Shown here: piece by piece, positions 32,084 to 41,393 of the stretch | How the letters are laid out: each line of letters opens with the position of its first letter | Numbering within the stretch: the stretch's first letter is position 1 | Assembly: GCF_900101045.1 (NCBI RefSeq) | Contig: NZ_FNFN01000005.1 | Location: forward strand, 124,001 to 188,000 | Length of the DNA: 64,000 nucleotides | Direction: 5' to 3' | From: Nocardioides sp. YR527 | Lineage (GTDB): Bacteria; Actinomycetota; Actinomycetes; Propionibacteriales; Nocardioidaceae | The notes under the pieces: generated by a model | What the model saw: only the letters and a program-made list of their open reading frames with translations | What the model was told of the DNA's origin: nothing | Databases searched by the model: none | Made by a program: the position numbers and the translations under genes

Positions 32084-33259
32084 ATGACCAACGCCGTGAT
32101 CGTCGACATCGCCAGGACAGCCTCGGGCAAGGGGAAGCCGGGGGGTGCGCTCTCCGGTGTCCACCCCGCCGACCTCTTCGCGACCGTCATCCGGGCACTG
32201 GTCGAGCGGAACGACCTCGACCCGGCCCTGGTCGAGGACGTCATCGGCGGTTGCGTGGTTCAGTACGGCGACCAGTCGCTCAACATCACCCGCACCGCCT
32301 TGCTCGCCGCGGGGCTCCCGATCGAGGTCCCCGGCACCACCATCGACAGGCAGTGCGGCTCCTCCCAGCAGGCCGCGCACTTTGCCGCCCAGGGCGTGAT
32401 CGCCGGGGCGTACGACATCGTCATCGCGGGCGGCGTGGAGTCGATGAGCCGGGCGCCGATGGGCAGCTCGGTCGGCACCGGCGAACCCTTCGGTCCGCTG
32501 GCCGCGCGCTTCCCGAGCCTGCCCAACCAGGGCATCGGCGCCGAGCTCATCGCCGCGCGCTGGAAGATCGACCGCGACCAGATCGACGCCTACTCCGCCG
32601 AGTCGCACCGCCGTGCCGCGGCGACCGCGCTCTCCGGCAGCTTCGGTCCCGAGGTCGTCCCGGTGACGCTGCCCGACGGCAGCAGCCACGTCGTCGACGA
32701 GACCGTACGGCCCGCCACGACCGCCGACGGGCTCGGCGGGCTCAAGCCCTCGTTCTACAGCGAGGAGATGGCCGCCCGCTATCCCGAGATCGGCTGGCAC
32801 ATCACGCCGGGCAACTCCTCGCCGCTGACCGACGGTGCCTCGGCCGCGCTCATCATGAGCGAGGAGAGGGCCGCCGAGCTCGGCCTCACCCCGCGAGCGC
32901 GCTTCCACACCTTCGCGGTCTCCGGCTCCGACCCCGAGATCATGCTCACCGGCCCGATCCCGGCCACCCACAAGGCGCTGAAGAAGTCCGGCCTGAGCAT
33001 CGACGACATCGACGCGTACGAGGTCAACGAGGCCTTCGCGCCCGTCCCGCTGGCGTGGGCGCAGGAGTTCGGCGCGGACCCGGTGCGGCTCAACCCGCGC
33101 GGTGGCGCCATCGCCCTCGGCCACCCGCTGGGCGGCTCCGGAACCCGCCTGATGACCACCCTCCTCAACCACCTCGAGGAGACCGGCGGCCGCTACGGCC
33201 TGCAGACGATGTGCGAGGGCGGCGGGATGGCCAACGCGACCATCATCGAGCGCCTCTGA
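32084..33259 (+). CDS. Acetyl-CoA acyltransferase (thiolase)
   Basis: 391 residues from ATG 32084 (CAGGAGAG upstream). All thiolase catalytic features are present. The nucleophilic cysteine is in DRQCGSSQQAAHFAAQG (about 87-103), and GGVESMSRAPMG and NEAFAPVPLAW follow. The histidine is in GGAIALGHPLGGSGTRL, and the second cysteine in MCEGGGMANATII near the end. The enzyme performs the thiolytic release of acetyl- or propionyl-CoA in beta-oxidation. It is the first gene of an operon under operator A7, followed by an SDR of 3-hydroxyacyl-CoA type. This contrasts with the two Cys-less thiolase homologues of the 22-26 kb region. Confidence 0.94.
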   Translation: MTNAVIVDIARTASGKGKPGGALSGVHPADLFATVIRALVERNDLDPALVEDVIGGCVVQYGDQSLNITRTALLAAGLPIEVPGTTIDRQCGSSQQAAHFAAQGVIAGAYDIVIAGGVESMSRAPMGSSVGTGEPFGPLAARFPSLPNQGIGAELIAARWKIDRDQIDAYSAESHRRAAATALSGSFGPEVVPVTLPDGSSHVVDETVRPATTADGLGGLKPSFYSEEMAARYPEIGWHITPGNSSPLTDGASAALIMSEERAAELGLTPRARFHTFAVSGSDPEIMLTGPIPATHKALKKSGLSIDDIDAYEVNEAFAPVPLAWAQEFGADPVRLNPRGGAIALGHPLGGSGTRLMTTLLNHLEETGGRYGLQTMCEGGGMANATIIERL

Positions 33260-33301
33260 CCCCCTGCATCCCCCCGGCCTGAACCACTGGAAGGAAACAG
33301 C

Positions 33302-34069
<768 letters not shown>

Positions 34070-34070
34070 G

Positions 34071-34742
34071 GTGGGCGGCGAAGCTGACGCCACGGTGACC
34101 GGCCACGCCGAACCCTGGGAGACCCGGATCGGCGTGCCCGAGTCGTTCACCGGGTCCACGCCCGGGACGGAGTCCGAGCTCCCGGGCGGGGAGGCGTGGG
34201 GACCGCTCGTCGAGGCGCTGCGTGGGTTCCTCGACGACCTCGCGGGCTCGCTGCCCGGTCAGGAGCGCGTCGCCGCGCTCACCCGCCAGATCGAGGAGTG
34301 GTCGGCGGACCTGCGGCAGGACCAGGTGCCCGAGATGCGCCAGGCCTTCGGCCATCGGGTCGATTTGCACGGCCGCGGTCAGGTGATGGCCCCCGCGTTC
34401 GTGCTCACCGACCGCGGCCAGGACAGCGTCGAGGGAACCGTGACCTTCGGACGCTATTTCCTCGGCGGTCACGGCGCCGTCCACGGGGGAGCGGTCGCGC
34501 TCCTCTTCGACGAGGTGCTCGGACGTCTCTCCGACACCTCCTCGCGACCGCCGGGGCGCACCGCCGGCCTGACGGTGAACTTTCGGGCGGTGACCCAGGT
34601 CGGCAAGCCGCTCACCGTCCGGGCCCGGTTCGAGGAGGAGTCCGGTCGCAAGCGCTACCTGGTGGGTGAGATCTGGGACGGCGACGTCCTCTGCGCCGAC
34701 GCCCGCGCGCTCTTCCTCGGCCTGCGGGCCGGCCAGGACTGA
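34071..34742 (+). CDS. PaaI-type hotdog-fold thioesterase
   Basis: 223 residues starting at GTG 34071, one base after the SDR stop. A second GTG at 34095 is also possible. The N-terminal 90 residues are helical and unassigned. The C-terminal half is a hotdog thioesterase domain with FGRYFLGGHGAVHGGAVALLFDEVLG (about 124-149), which contains the HGG motif and acidic residue of the PaaI family. It probably hydrolyses stalled acyl-CoAs and so prevents CoA depletion. Operon position in a beta-oxidation cluster supports this. Exact substrate unknown. Confidence 0.85.
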   Translation: MGGEADATVTGHAEPWETRIGVPESFTGSTPGTESELPGGEAWGPLVEALRGFLDDLAGSLPGQERVAALTRQIEEWSADLRQDQVPEMRQAFGHRVDLHGRGQVMAPAFVLTDRGQDSVEGTVTFGRYFLGGHGAVHGGAVALLFDEVLGRLSDTSSRPPGRTAGLTVNFRAVTQVGKPLTVRARFEEESGRKRYLVGEIWDGDVLCADARALFLGLRAGQD

Positions 34743-34777
34743 GCAGCCATGAATCAGACTCAACCAAGGAGCATGTG

Positions 34778-35956
34778 ATGACCGATGTGGCCGCGATCGC
34801 GGAGACCACACGAAAGCTGGTCGAGACCCACGTCCTGCCGGTGGAGGACGAGCACGACGGCGACGTCGAGGCCGCAGGCGGTGAGAGCCTGCGGGCCCGG
34901 CTGCAGGCCGAGGCCCGCGCCGCTGGGGTCTTCGCGCCGCATGCTCCGGTGGCGTACGACGGGCTGGGGCTCGGCATGGTCGATCGCGCCCCGGTCTTCG
35001 AGGCCGCCGGGCGCGGGCTGTTCGGCCCGATGGCGCTCAACATCAACGCGCCCGACGAGGGCAACATCCACCTGCTCGCCCACGTCGCCGACGAGTGGCA
35101 GCAGGAGTGGTTCCTGGCTCCGCTGGCCCGGGGCGAGGTGCGCTCCGCCTTCGCGATGACCGAGCCCTCCCCGGGTGCCGGTGCCGACCCCTCGGCGTTG
35201 ACCACCCGGGCCGAGCGGATCTCGACGGGATGGCGGCTCAACGGGCACAAGTGGTTCATCACCGGAGCCGACGGGGCCGCCTTCCACATCGTGATGGCGC
35301 GTACGTCGGGAGAGCCCGGAGACACGGGCGGGGCGACCATGTTCCTGGTGCCCGCGGACGCCCCCGGCGTCGACCTGGTGCGCCACGTCGGCACCCAGGA
35401 CCTCTCCATGCTGGGCGGGCACTGCGAGATCACCTACACCGACGTCGAGGTCGGCGAGGACGCGGTGCTGGGTGAGGTCGACGAGGGCTTCCGCTACGCC
35501 CAGGTGCGCCTGGGGCCGGCCCGGATGACCCACGTGATGCGCTGGACCGGTGCCGCCACACGTGCCCACGAGACGGCGGTACGTCACGTTGCCGGCCGTC
35601 GCGCGTTCGGGTCCCGGCTCGCCGAGCAGGGGATGGTGCAGCAGATGATCGCCGACAACGAGATCGACCTGGCCGCCACCAGGGCGCTGCTCCTGGCGGC
35701 GTGCCGTGAGCTCGACGACGGTGGTCGCGCGTCGGAGTCGACCTCGATCGCCAAGACCTTCGCCGCCGAGGCGCTCTGCCGGGTCGCCGACCGGGCGGTG
35801 CAGATGTGCGGTGGCCTGGGCGTCTCCCGCGATCTTCCGGTCGCCCGGATCGCCCGTGAGCTCCGGCCGTTCCGGATCTACGACGGTCCCTCCGAGGTGC
35901 ACCGCTGGTCGATCGCCCGCCGCGCGGTGCGCCGGATCGCGGGAGCCGGGTCATGA
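34778..35956 (+). CDS. Acyl-CoA dehydrogenase
   Basis: 392 residues from ATG 34778 (AAGGAG upstream). FAD/acyl-binding motif SAFAMTEPSPGAGADPSALTT (about 124-144), NGHKWFITGADGAAFHIVMART, and the C-terminal QMCGGLGVSRDLPVARIARELRPFRIYDGPSEVHR with the catalytic region of ACAD9/10-like enzymes. The ending IYDGPSEVHRWSIARR is typical of the group that acts with APH-type kinases. The following gene is exactly such a kinase and overlaps by four bases. In this group the kinase is thought to phosphorylate a 4-hydroxyacyl-CoA before elimination. The same may hold here. Confidence 0.92.
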   Translation: MTDVAAIAETTRKLVETHVLPVEDEHDGDVEAAGGESLRARLQAEARAAGVFAPHAPVAYDGLGLGMVDRAPVFEAAGRGLFGPMALNINAPDEGNIHLLAHVADEWQQEWFLAPLARGEVRSAFAMTEPSPGAGADPSALTTRAERISTGWRLNGHKWFITGADGAAFHIVMARTSGEPGDTGGATMFLVPADAPGVDLVRHVGTQDLSMLGGHCEITYTDVEVGEDAVLGEVDEGFRYAQVRLGPARMTHVMRWTGAATRAHETAVRHVAGRRAFGSRLAEQGMVQQMIADNEIDLAATRALLLAACRELDDGGRASESTSIAKTFAAEALCRVADRAVQMCGGLGVSRDLPVARIARELRPFRIYDGPSEVHRWSIARRAVRRIAGAGS

Positions 35957-37035
35957 CGTCCGTGCTCACCGACTTCGAGCTGGGCGCGGTGCGCACGCGG
36001 ATGCTGGCCGCCGGCGCCGAGGTCGGCCCCCGGCTGGAGGGCAGCCTCATCTCCGGCGGCCGCTCCAACCTGACCGTCCTCCTCCGCGACGGCGTACGCC
36101 GCTGGGTGCTGCGCACGCCTCCGCGACACGGCCGCACGCCGTCGGCGCACGACGTCGGCCGTGAGTTCCGGGTCACCAGGGGCCTGGCCGGCACCGACGT
36201 GCCGGTTGCGGCTCCGGTGGTCTTCTGCGACGACGAGGCGCTCCTGGGTGGCCCGTTCTCGGTGTGGGAGTTCGTCGACGGGGTGACCGTCCAGTCCCGC
36301 GACCAGCTCGAGGCGCTGGACCAGCCGGTCCTCGACGGGATCACCGACGCCCTGGTCGAGACCCTGGCCGCCCTGCACCGGGTGGACCAGGTCGCGGTCG
36401 GGCTGGAGCGTCTGGGCCGCCCCGATGCGTACGTCAGCCGTCAGATCGCCCGCTGGTCGGGCCAGTGGGAGCTGGTCGCCGCGCCCGGCGCCGAGGTGCG
36501 CGACGCCGCGGACGAGGTGCGCGCACTGCTCGTCGAGCGGGTTCCCGAGCAGCGGCACACCTCGATCGTCCACGGCGACTACCGCATCGACAACGCGCTG
36601 CTCGACCTGACCGGCGCCACGCCGAGGGTCGCGGCCGTCGTCGACTGGGAGCTCTCCACGATCGGGGATCCGGTCGCCGACGTCGCCACCATGTGCGCCT
36701 ACCGGCACCCCGCCTTCGACCACGTCCTCGGCTTCCCGACGGCATGGACCAGCCCGCGGCTGCCCGACCCCGACGCCCTCGCCCGCCGCTACGAGCGCGC
36801 CGGCGGGGTCGAGCTCGACCACTGGCCGCTCCATCTCGGACTGGCCTACTACAAGATCGCCGTCATCGCCGCAGGCATCGACTACCGCTGGCTGGCCGAG
36901 GGCGCGCCGGAGGACGGCAACGACACCGCAGGATCCGCGGTCGGCCCGTTCCTGGAGGCGGCGCTGACCACCCTGACCGCCGACCGGCCGACCCCGCCGA
37001 CACGAGGAGCACGATGTCCTTCGACCACCTGCTGA
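35953..37035 (+). CDS. APH-type phosphotransferase (ACAD10/FadE36-like kinase)
   Basis: 360 residues of the aminoglycoside phosphotransferase fold. The nucleotide region is ISGGRSNLTVLLRDG...WVLRTPP (about 34-58), the catalytic loop VHGDYRIDNALLD (about 213-225) and the metal-binding DWELSTIGDP (about 238-247). Proteins of this type are partners or fusion domains of acyl-CoA dehydrogenases and are proposed to phosphorylate hydroxylated acyl-CoAs. The upstream overlapping acyl-CoA dehydrogenase supports that role rather than antibiotic resistance. The last 22 bases overlap the next gene in another frame. The final residues are unusual and cysteine-terminated. Confidence 0.88.
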   Translation: MTSVLTDFELGAVRTRMLAAGAEVGPRLEGSLISGGRSNLTVLLRDGVRRWVLRTPPRHGRTPSAHDVGREFRVTRGLAGTDVPVAAPVVFCDDEALLGGPFSVWEFVDGVTVQSRDQLEALDQPVLDGITDALVETLAALHRVDQVAVGLERLGRPDAYVSRQIARWSGQWELVAAPGAEVRDAADEVRALLVERVPEQRHTSIVHGDYRIDNALLDLTGATPRVAAVVDWELSTIGDPVADVATMCAYRHPAFDHVLGFPTAWTSPRLPDPDALARRYERAGGVELDHWPLHLGLAYYKIAVIAAGIDYRWLAEGAPEDGNDTAGSAVGPFLEAALTTLTADRPTPPTRGARCPSTTC

Positions 37036-39017
37036 GCCCCCTGCGTCTCGGCACCCTGGACCTGCCCAACCGCGTCGTGATGGGCTCGATGCACACCGGG
37101 CTCGAGGATGCCGACGACGACGTCCCGCGCCTGGCCGGCTACTTCGCCGAGCGTGCCCGTGGCGGCGCCGGGCTGATCATCACCGGCGCCTACGCCGTCA
37201 ACGCCGAGGGCCGTCTCGAGGAGGGCGCCGGCGACATCGCCACCGACGACCGGATCGACGCCCACCGCCCGATCACCGACGCGGTGCACGCCGAGGGCGG
37301 CCGGATCGCGCTGCAGCTCATCCATGCCGGCCGCTACGGCCGGCATGCCGCGAGCGTCGGTGCCTCGTCGATGAAGAGCCCGATCAACCCGTTCCAGCCG
37401 CGCGCGCTGACCACGGAGCAGGTCTGGCAGGTCGTGGACGACTTCGCCGCGGCCGCGGTGCGGGCTCGCGCCGCCGGCTACGACGCGGTCGAGATCATGG
37501 CCTCCGAGGGCTACCTGATCAACCAGTTCCTGGCGCCGCGTACCAACGACCGCACCGACGAGTGGGGCGGCTCCGCGTTCGCACGGATGCGGCTGCCGGT
37601 CGAGATCGTGCGCCGCATCCGGGCCGCGCTCGGGCCCGACTTCCCGATCGTCTACCGGATCTCGCTGCTCGACCTGGTCGACGGCGGCCAGACCTGGCAG
37701 GAGACCGTCGAGCTCGCCCAGGCTCTCCAGGCCGAGGGCGTGACCGCCTTCAACACCGGCATCGGCTGGCACGAAGCCCGGATCCCGACGATCATCACCC
37801 AGGTGCCACGGGGTGCGTGGCTGCGCTACACCCGGCTGCTGAAGGCCGCGGTGGACGTACCGGTGTGCGCCTCCAACCGGATCAACACCCCGCAGCTCGC
37901 CGACGACGCCGTCGCGAACGGCGACGCGGACCTGGTCGCGATGGCCCGGCCGCTGCTGGCCGACCCCGCCTTCGTGGCCAAGGCCGCCTCCGGGCGGGCC
38001 GATGAGATCAACACCTGCATCGCCTGCAACCAGGCCTGCCTCGACCACGGCTTCTCCGGCCTGGAGACCTCCTGCCTGGTGAACCCGCGCGCCTGTCGGG
38101 AGACGGTGTGGACCATCCGGCCCGCGACGAGACGCCGCAGCGTCGCGGTCGTCGGCGCAGGTCCGGCGGGCCTCGCCGCCGCGGTGACCGCGGCCGAGCG
38201 CGGGCTCGCGGCCACCCTCTTCGAGCGGGAGCAGGAGGTCGGCGGCCAGTTCCGGCTGGCGATGGAGGTGCCCGGCAAGGAGGACTTCGCCGACACGCTG
38301 CGCTACTTCCGCCGTCGTCTGGAGGTGCTCGACGTCGACGTACGCCTCAGCACGACCGCGGAGCCGGCCGATCTCGAGGGCTTCGACGAGATCGTCGTCG
38401 CCACCGGGGTCAGGCCGCGGCTCCCGCAGATCCCCGGGATCGACCACACCAAGGTCGCGAGCTACGCCGACGTGCTCGCCGGACGGGTGACGCCGGGCGA
38501 GCGGGTGGCCGTGGTGGGTGCCGGTGGCATCGGCGTCGACGTGTCCCACTGGCTCACCCACGACCCGAAGGAGGACCTCGACGGCTGGCTCGCGCGCTGG
38601 GGCGTCGACCCCACCCTGACCCGGCCCGGCGGGCTGACCGAGCCACGGCCGCACGACCCCTCGCGCAGGGTCACCCTGCTGCAGCGCAAGGCGACCGCGA
38701 TCGGCAAGGGCCTGGGGAAGACCTCGGGCTGGGCGCACCGTGCGGTGCTCGGCCAGGCGGGCGTCAGGCTCGTCCCGGGTGCGTCCTACGAGCGCATCGA
38801 CGACCACGGCCTCCACGTCGTCGTCGACGGGGTGTCGCGCACCATCGAGGCCGACACCGTCGTGGTCTGCGCCGGCCAGGAGTCGGTGCGCGACCTCTAC
38901 GAAGCGCTGGTCGCCGCCGGGCGTACGCCGCACCTGATCGGTGGCGCGGAGCTGGCCGCCGAGCTGGACGCGAAGCGTGCGATCGCCCAGGGCACCTCCG
39001 TCGCGGCGGCGCTGTAG
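37014..39017 (+). CDS. 2,4-dienoyl-CoA reductase/Old-yellow-enzyme-type flavoprotein
   Basis: 667 residues from ATG 37014, with GAGGAG upstream. Domain order is an FMN TIM barrel (1-360; HAGRYGRHA, LAPRTNDRTDEWGGS, catalytic-type NTGIGWHEARIPTI), then a [4Fe-4S] motif C-x2-C-x3-C with a later cysteine (CIACNQACLDH...CLVNPRAC). A FAD/NAD domain (VAVVGAGPAGLAAAVTAAERG, about 380) with a second dinucleotide motif VAVVGAGGIGVDV follows. This is the architecture of E. coli FadH and trimethylamine dehydrogenase. It likely reduces conjugated dienoyl-CoA intermediates. It ends exactly at the convergent mftR gene. Substrate not defined. Confidence 0.93.
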   Translation: MSFDHLLSPLRLGTLDLPNRVVMGSMHTGLEDADDDVPRLAGYFAERARGGAGLIITGAYAVNAEGRLEEGAGDIATDDRIDAHRPITDAVHAEGGRIALQLIHAGRYGRHAASVGASSMKSPINPFQPRALTTEQVWQVVDDFAAAAVRARAAGYDAVEIMASEGYLINQFLAPRTNDRTDEWGGSAFARMRLPVEIVRRIRAALGPDFPIVYRISLLDLVDGGQTWQETVELAQALQAEGVTAFNTGIGWHEARIPTIITQVPRGAWLRYTRLLKAAVDVPVCASNRINTPQLADDAVANGDADLVAMARPLLADPAFVAKAASGRADEINTCIACNQACLDHGFSGLETSCLVNPRACRETVWTIRPATRRRSVAVVGAGPAGLAAAVTAAERGLAATLFEREQEVGGQFRLAMEVPGKEDFADTLRYFRRRLEVLDVDVRLSTTAEPADLEGFDEIVVATGVRPRLPQIPGIDHTKVASYADVLAGRVTPGERVAVVGAGGIGVDVSHWLTHDPKEDLDGWLARWGVDPTLTRPGGLTEPRPHDPSRRVTLLQRKATAIGKGLGKTSGWAHRAVLGQAGVRLVPGASYERIDDHGLHVVVDGVSRTIEADTVVVCAGQESVRDLYEALVAAGRTPHLIGGAELAAELDAKRAIAQGTSVAAAL

Positions 39018-39626
39018 TCAGCCGGCGAGGTAGGAGCGCAGATGAGCCATCGTGGCGTCGAGCAGCTGGGGGAGCGAGGCGCTCTCGTCGGCCAACCAGG
39101 CCTGGTAGGCGGTCAGCGCGAGCGCCAGCGAGACCTGGCCGACGGTCTGGGGGAGCAGGTCGTCGGGCCGGGTGCCGGTGCGCTCGGCGACGTACTCGGC
39201 GATGACCTCGCGCCAGCTGGCGTAGCGGAGGACGGAGTGGGCCTGCAGTGCCGGCGTGGTCAGGATCAGGCGCATCCGGTCGCGGTGGCTGGGGCTGGCG
39301 TCGGTGGGGAAGTCGTTGAACGCGAGTACGCCCCGGTGGACCGCTTCGTGGAGCTGGAGCTCGGTGGGCGTGGCGCGCAGGATCTCGCGGAAGCCGTCGA
39401 GGGTGCGGTCGAACTGGCCCCAGGGGATGTCGTTCTTGGAGGGGTAGTAGCGGGTGATGGTGCGCCGGCCGACCCCGATCGCCTCGCCGATGTCGTCGAG
39501 GGTGGTGGCCTCGAAGCCCCGGGTCACGAAGAGCTGGAAGGCGGCCTGCTCGATCTCCGCGTGCGAGGTCGCGGCGGGGCGTCCGCGCAGCGAGCGCCGC
39601 GTCGTGGGGGCGGGGCTGGTGGGCAC
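39018..39626 (-). CDS. mftR: TetR regulator MftR of the mycofactocin locus
   Basis: 202 residues from GTG 39626. Longer in-frame starts exist, but the extra sequence has no TetR similarity. The helix-turn-helix region includes GEAIGVGRRTITRYYPSKNDIPWGQFDRTLDGFREIL (about 50-86), which is characteristic of mycofactocin-system regulators. It is divergent from mftA, as in other actinobacteria. MftR represses the mft operon and is reported to respond to long-chain acyl-CoA. Here it abuts the beta-oxidation-type operon tail to tail, consistent with cross-talk between acyl-CoA level and mycofactocin synthesis. Confidence 0.9.
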   Translation of the reverse strand: MPTSPAPTTRRSLRGRPAATSHAEIEQAAFQLFVTRGFEATTLDDIGEAIGVGRRTITRYYPSKNDIPWGQFDRTLDGFREILRATPTELQLHEAVHRGVLAFNDFPTDASPSHRDRMRLILTTPALQAHSVLRYASWREVIAEYVAERTGTRPDDLLPQTVGQVSLALALTAYQAWLADESASLPQLLDATMAHLRSYLAG

Positions 39627-39752
39627 CTGCCGCAATCTACCGCAGCGGTCCGGGCAAAAGAATCGCTTGTTCCCGCGGACCCCTATCTTTTTGACCCTGA
39701 GTGTCATTAATGTGTTGTGAGTCACGTTCAACCGAGATGAAGGAGAGCTGTC
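39627..39752. promoter_or_regulatory. Divergent promoter region of mftR and mftA
   Basis: 126 bases. AAGGAGAG precedes mftA. A TTGACC hexamer (39691-39696) and AT-rich sequence with the 8-bp palindrome CATTAATG (39705-39712) and TGAC-N7-GTCA (39692-39706) stand out against the GC-rich surroundings. They are candidate MftR operator elements. Confidence 0.45.
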
Positions 39753-39866
39753 ATGAACCCTGAGGAGACAAACCAGGTCGTGGACGAGGCCCCGACCGAG
39801 GCTGTGCTGACCGAGGAGTCGCTGATCGAGGAGGTCTCGATCGACGGCATGTGCGGCGTCTACTGA
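39753..39866 (+). CDS. mftA: Mycofactocin precursor peptide MftA
   Basis: A 37-residue acidic peptide, starting at ATG 39753 behind AAGGAGAG and ending in IDGMCGVY. The C-terminal Val-Tyr dipeptide is the part that becomes mycofactocin. The conserved IDGMCGVY ending and the leader rich in Glu (LTEESLIEEVS) match the family. MftC modifies the C-terminal tyrosine and valine with help from MftB. MftE and MftD then release and oxidise it. The gene is too short for usual gene finders but is the first gene of the mft operon here. Confidence 0.95.
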   Translation: MNPEETNQVVDEAPTEAVLTEESLIEEVSIDGMCGVY

Positions 39867-39868
39867 TC

Positions 39869-40141
39869 ATGGCTGCCGTGAGCCTGGACAGCGCGTGGAC
39901 GCTGTCGCCGTCGGTCGCGCTGCGACCGGAGCCCTTCGGGGCGCTGGCCTACCACTTCGGGAACCGGAAGCTGACCTTCCTCAAGCGTCCCGAGCTGGTG
40001 GCGGTGGTGCGCGCCCTGGGGTCGCACCCGGACGTGCGCGGTGCGCTCGTGGCATCGGGAGTGCCGGAGGGCCAGCACGCTGCGTACGTCGCTGCGCTCT
40101 CCGGCCTGGCCCGGACCGACATGATCCGACCTGCTGAGTAG
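39869..40141 (+). CDS. mftB: Mycofactocin RiPP chaperone MftB
   Basis: 90 residues from ATG 39869, two bases after the mftA stop. The PqqD-like peptide-recognition fold is suggested by SVALRPEPFGALAYHFGNRKLTFLKRPELVAVVRAL (about 15-50), the signature of MftB. It binds the MftA leader and delivers the peptide to MftC. A start further upstream would overlap mftA and add non-conserved residues. Translation is likely coupled to mftA. Confidence 0.93.
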   Translation: MAAVSLDSAWTLSPSVALRPEPFGALAYHFGNRKLTFLKRPELVAVVRALGSHPDVRGALVASGVPEGQHAAYVAALSGLARTDMIRPAE

Positions 40142-40153
40142 AGGAGCGAGACG

Positions 40154-41365
40154 ATGAAGCTGGTGGAGAACTTCGAGCTCGGCCTGGATGCGCCGATCTG
40201 CCTGACCTGGGAGCTGACCTACGCGTGCAACCTGGAGTGCGCGCACTGCCTCTCGAGCAGCGGCCGGCGCGACCCGCGCGAGCTGAGCACCGAGCAGTGC
40301 GAGGCGGTGATCGACGAGCTGCAGCGGATGCAGGTCTTCTACGTGAACATCGGCGGCGGCGAGCCGACCGTACGTCCCGACTTCTGGCACCTGGTCGAGT
40401 ACGCCGTCGCCCACGACGTCGGGGTGAAGTTCTCCACCAACGGCGTCCGGCTCACCCCGGAGCGGGCGCGGTGGCTGGCGGGCAGCGACTACGTGGACGT
40501 ACAGATCTCGCTCGACGGAGCCACCGCCGAGGTCAACGACCGGGTGCGGGGGACCGGGTCCTACGACACCGCGATCACCGCGCTGCGCAACCTGCACGAC
40601 GCCGGGTTCCGCGACGCCAAGCTCAGCGTGGTCTGCACCCGGGAGAACATCGGGCAGCTCGACGACTTCAAGGCGATCGCCGACCGCTTCGGGGCGACGC
40701 TGCGGCTGACCCGGCTGCGTCCCTCCGGTCGCGGCGCGGACGTGTGGGACGAGCTCCATCCGCTTCCCGAGCAGCAGCGGGAGCTCTACGAGTGGCTCCT
40801 CGCCCATGGCGACGGCGTGCTCACCGGCGACTCCTTCTTCCATCTGGCCGCCTTCGGCCCCGAGGACGGGAGCGGCGCGCTGCCGGGTCTGAACCTGTGC
40901 GGTGCCGGCCGGGTGGTGTGCCTGATCGACCCGATCGGCGACGTCTACGCCTGTCCGTTCGCGATCCACGACCAGTTCTTGGCCGGCAACCTGCTCGCCG
41001 ACGGCGGCTTCGACCGCGTGTGGAAGACCTCGGCGCTCTTCCAGGAGCTCCGTGAGCCGCAGACCGGTGGCGCCTGTTCCGGCTGTGCCCACTACGACTC
41101 CTGCCGCGGTGGCTGCATGGCCGCGAAGTTCTTCACCGGCCTGCCGCTGGACGGGCCGGACCCGGAGTGTGTCCAGGGGTACGGCGAGTCCGCCCTCGCC
41201 GGCGAGCGGACCATCCCCGCGGTCGGCCAGGACCACTCCCGCAGCGCCCCCAGCCGCAACGCACCGGTGCTGCTGACGCTCTCCCGGCGACGTCCGGACT
41301 CCGACCTCGCCCCACCGGTGAGTGCGTGCGCGGAGTCGCCGCTTGCCGGTTTCGCACCCAACTGA
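40154..41365 (+). CDS. mftC: Mycofactocin radical SAM maturase MftC
   Basis: 403 residues, preceded by AGGAG. The radical SAM cluster motif Cys25-x3-Cys29-x2-Cys32 (CNLECAHC) is intact, followed by GGGEPTVRPDF and NGVRLTPE. A C-terminal SPASM domain binds auxiliary clusters: LCGAGRVVCLIDPIGDVYACPF, then CSGCAHYDSCRGGC and a final cysteine in GPDPEC. MftC decarboxylates the C-terminal tyrosine of MftA and links it to the neighbouring valine. The C-terminal 50 residues (from about 350) are low-similarity and Pro/Ser/Arg-rich. Confidence 0.96.
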   Translation: MKLVENFELGLDAPICLTWELTYACNLECAHCLSSSGRRDPRELSTEQCEAVIDELQRMQVFYVNIGGGEPTVRPDFWHLVEYAVAHDVGVKFSTNGVRLTPERARWLAGSDYVDVQISLDGATAEVNDRVRGTGSYDTAITALRNLHDAGFRDAKLSVVCTRENIGQLDDFKAIADRFGATLRLTRLRPSGRGADVWDELHPLPEQQRELYEWLLAHGDGVLTGDSFFHLAAFGPEDGSGALPGLNLCGAGRVVCLIDPIGDVYACPFAIHDQFLAGNLLADGGFDRVWKTSALFQELREPQTGGACSGCAHYDSCRGGCMAAKFFTGLPLDGPDPECVQGYGESALAGERTIPAVGQDHSRSAPSRNAPVLLTLSRRRPDSDLAPPVSACAESPLAGFAPN

Positions 41366-41393
41366 CCCCTGACGAGCAGAAACGAGACAGCAG

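Noticed and set aside
35953..37035. Aminoglycoside resistance phosphotransferase
   Set aside because: Overlap with an ACAD10-type acyl-CoA dehydrogenase and the motif details indicate the acyl-CoA-associated kinase group.
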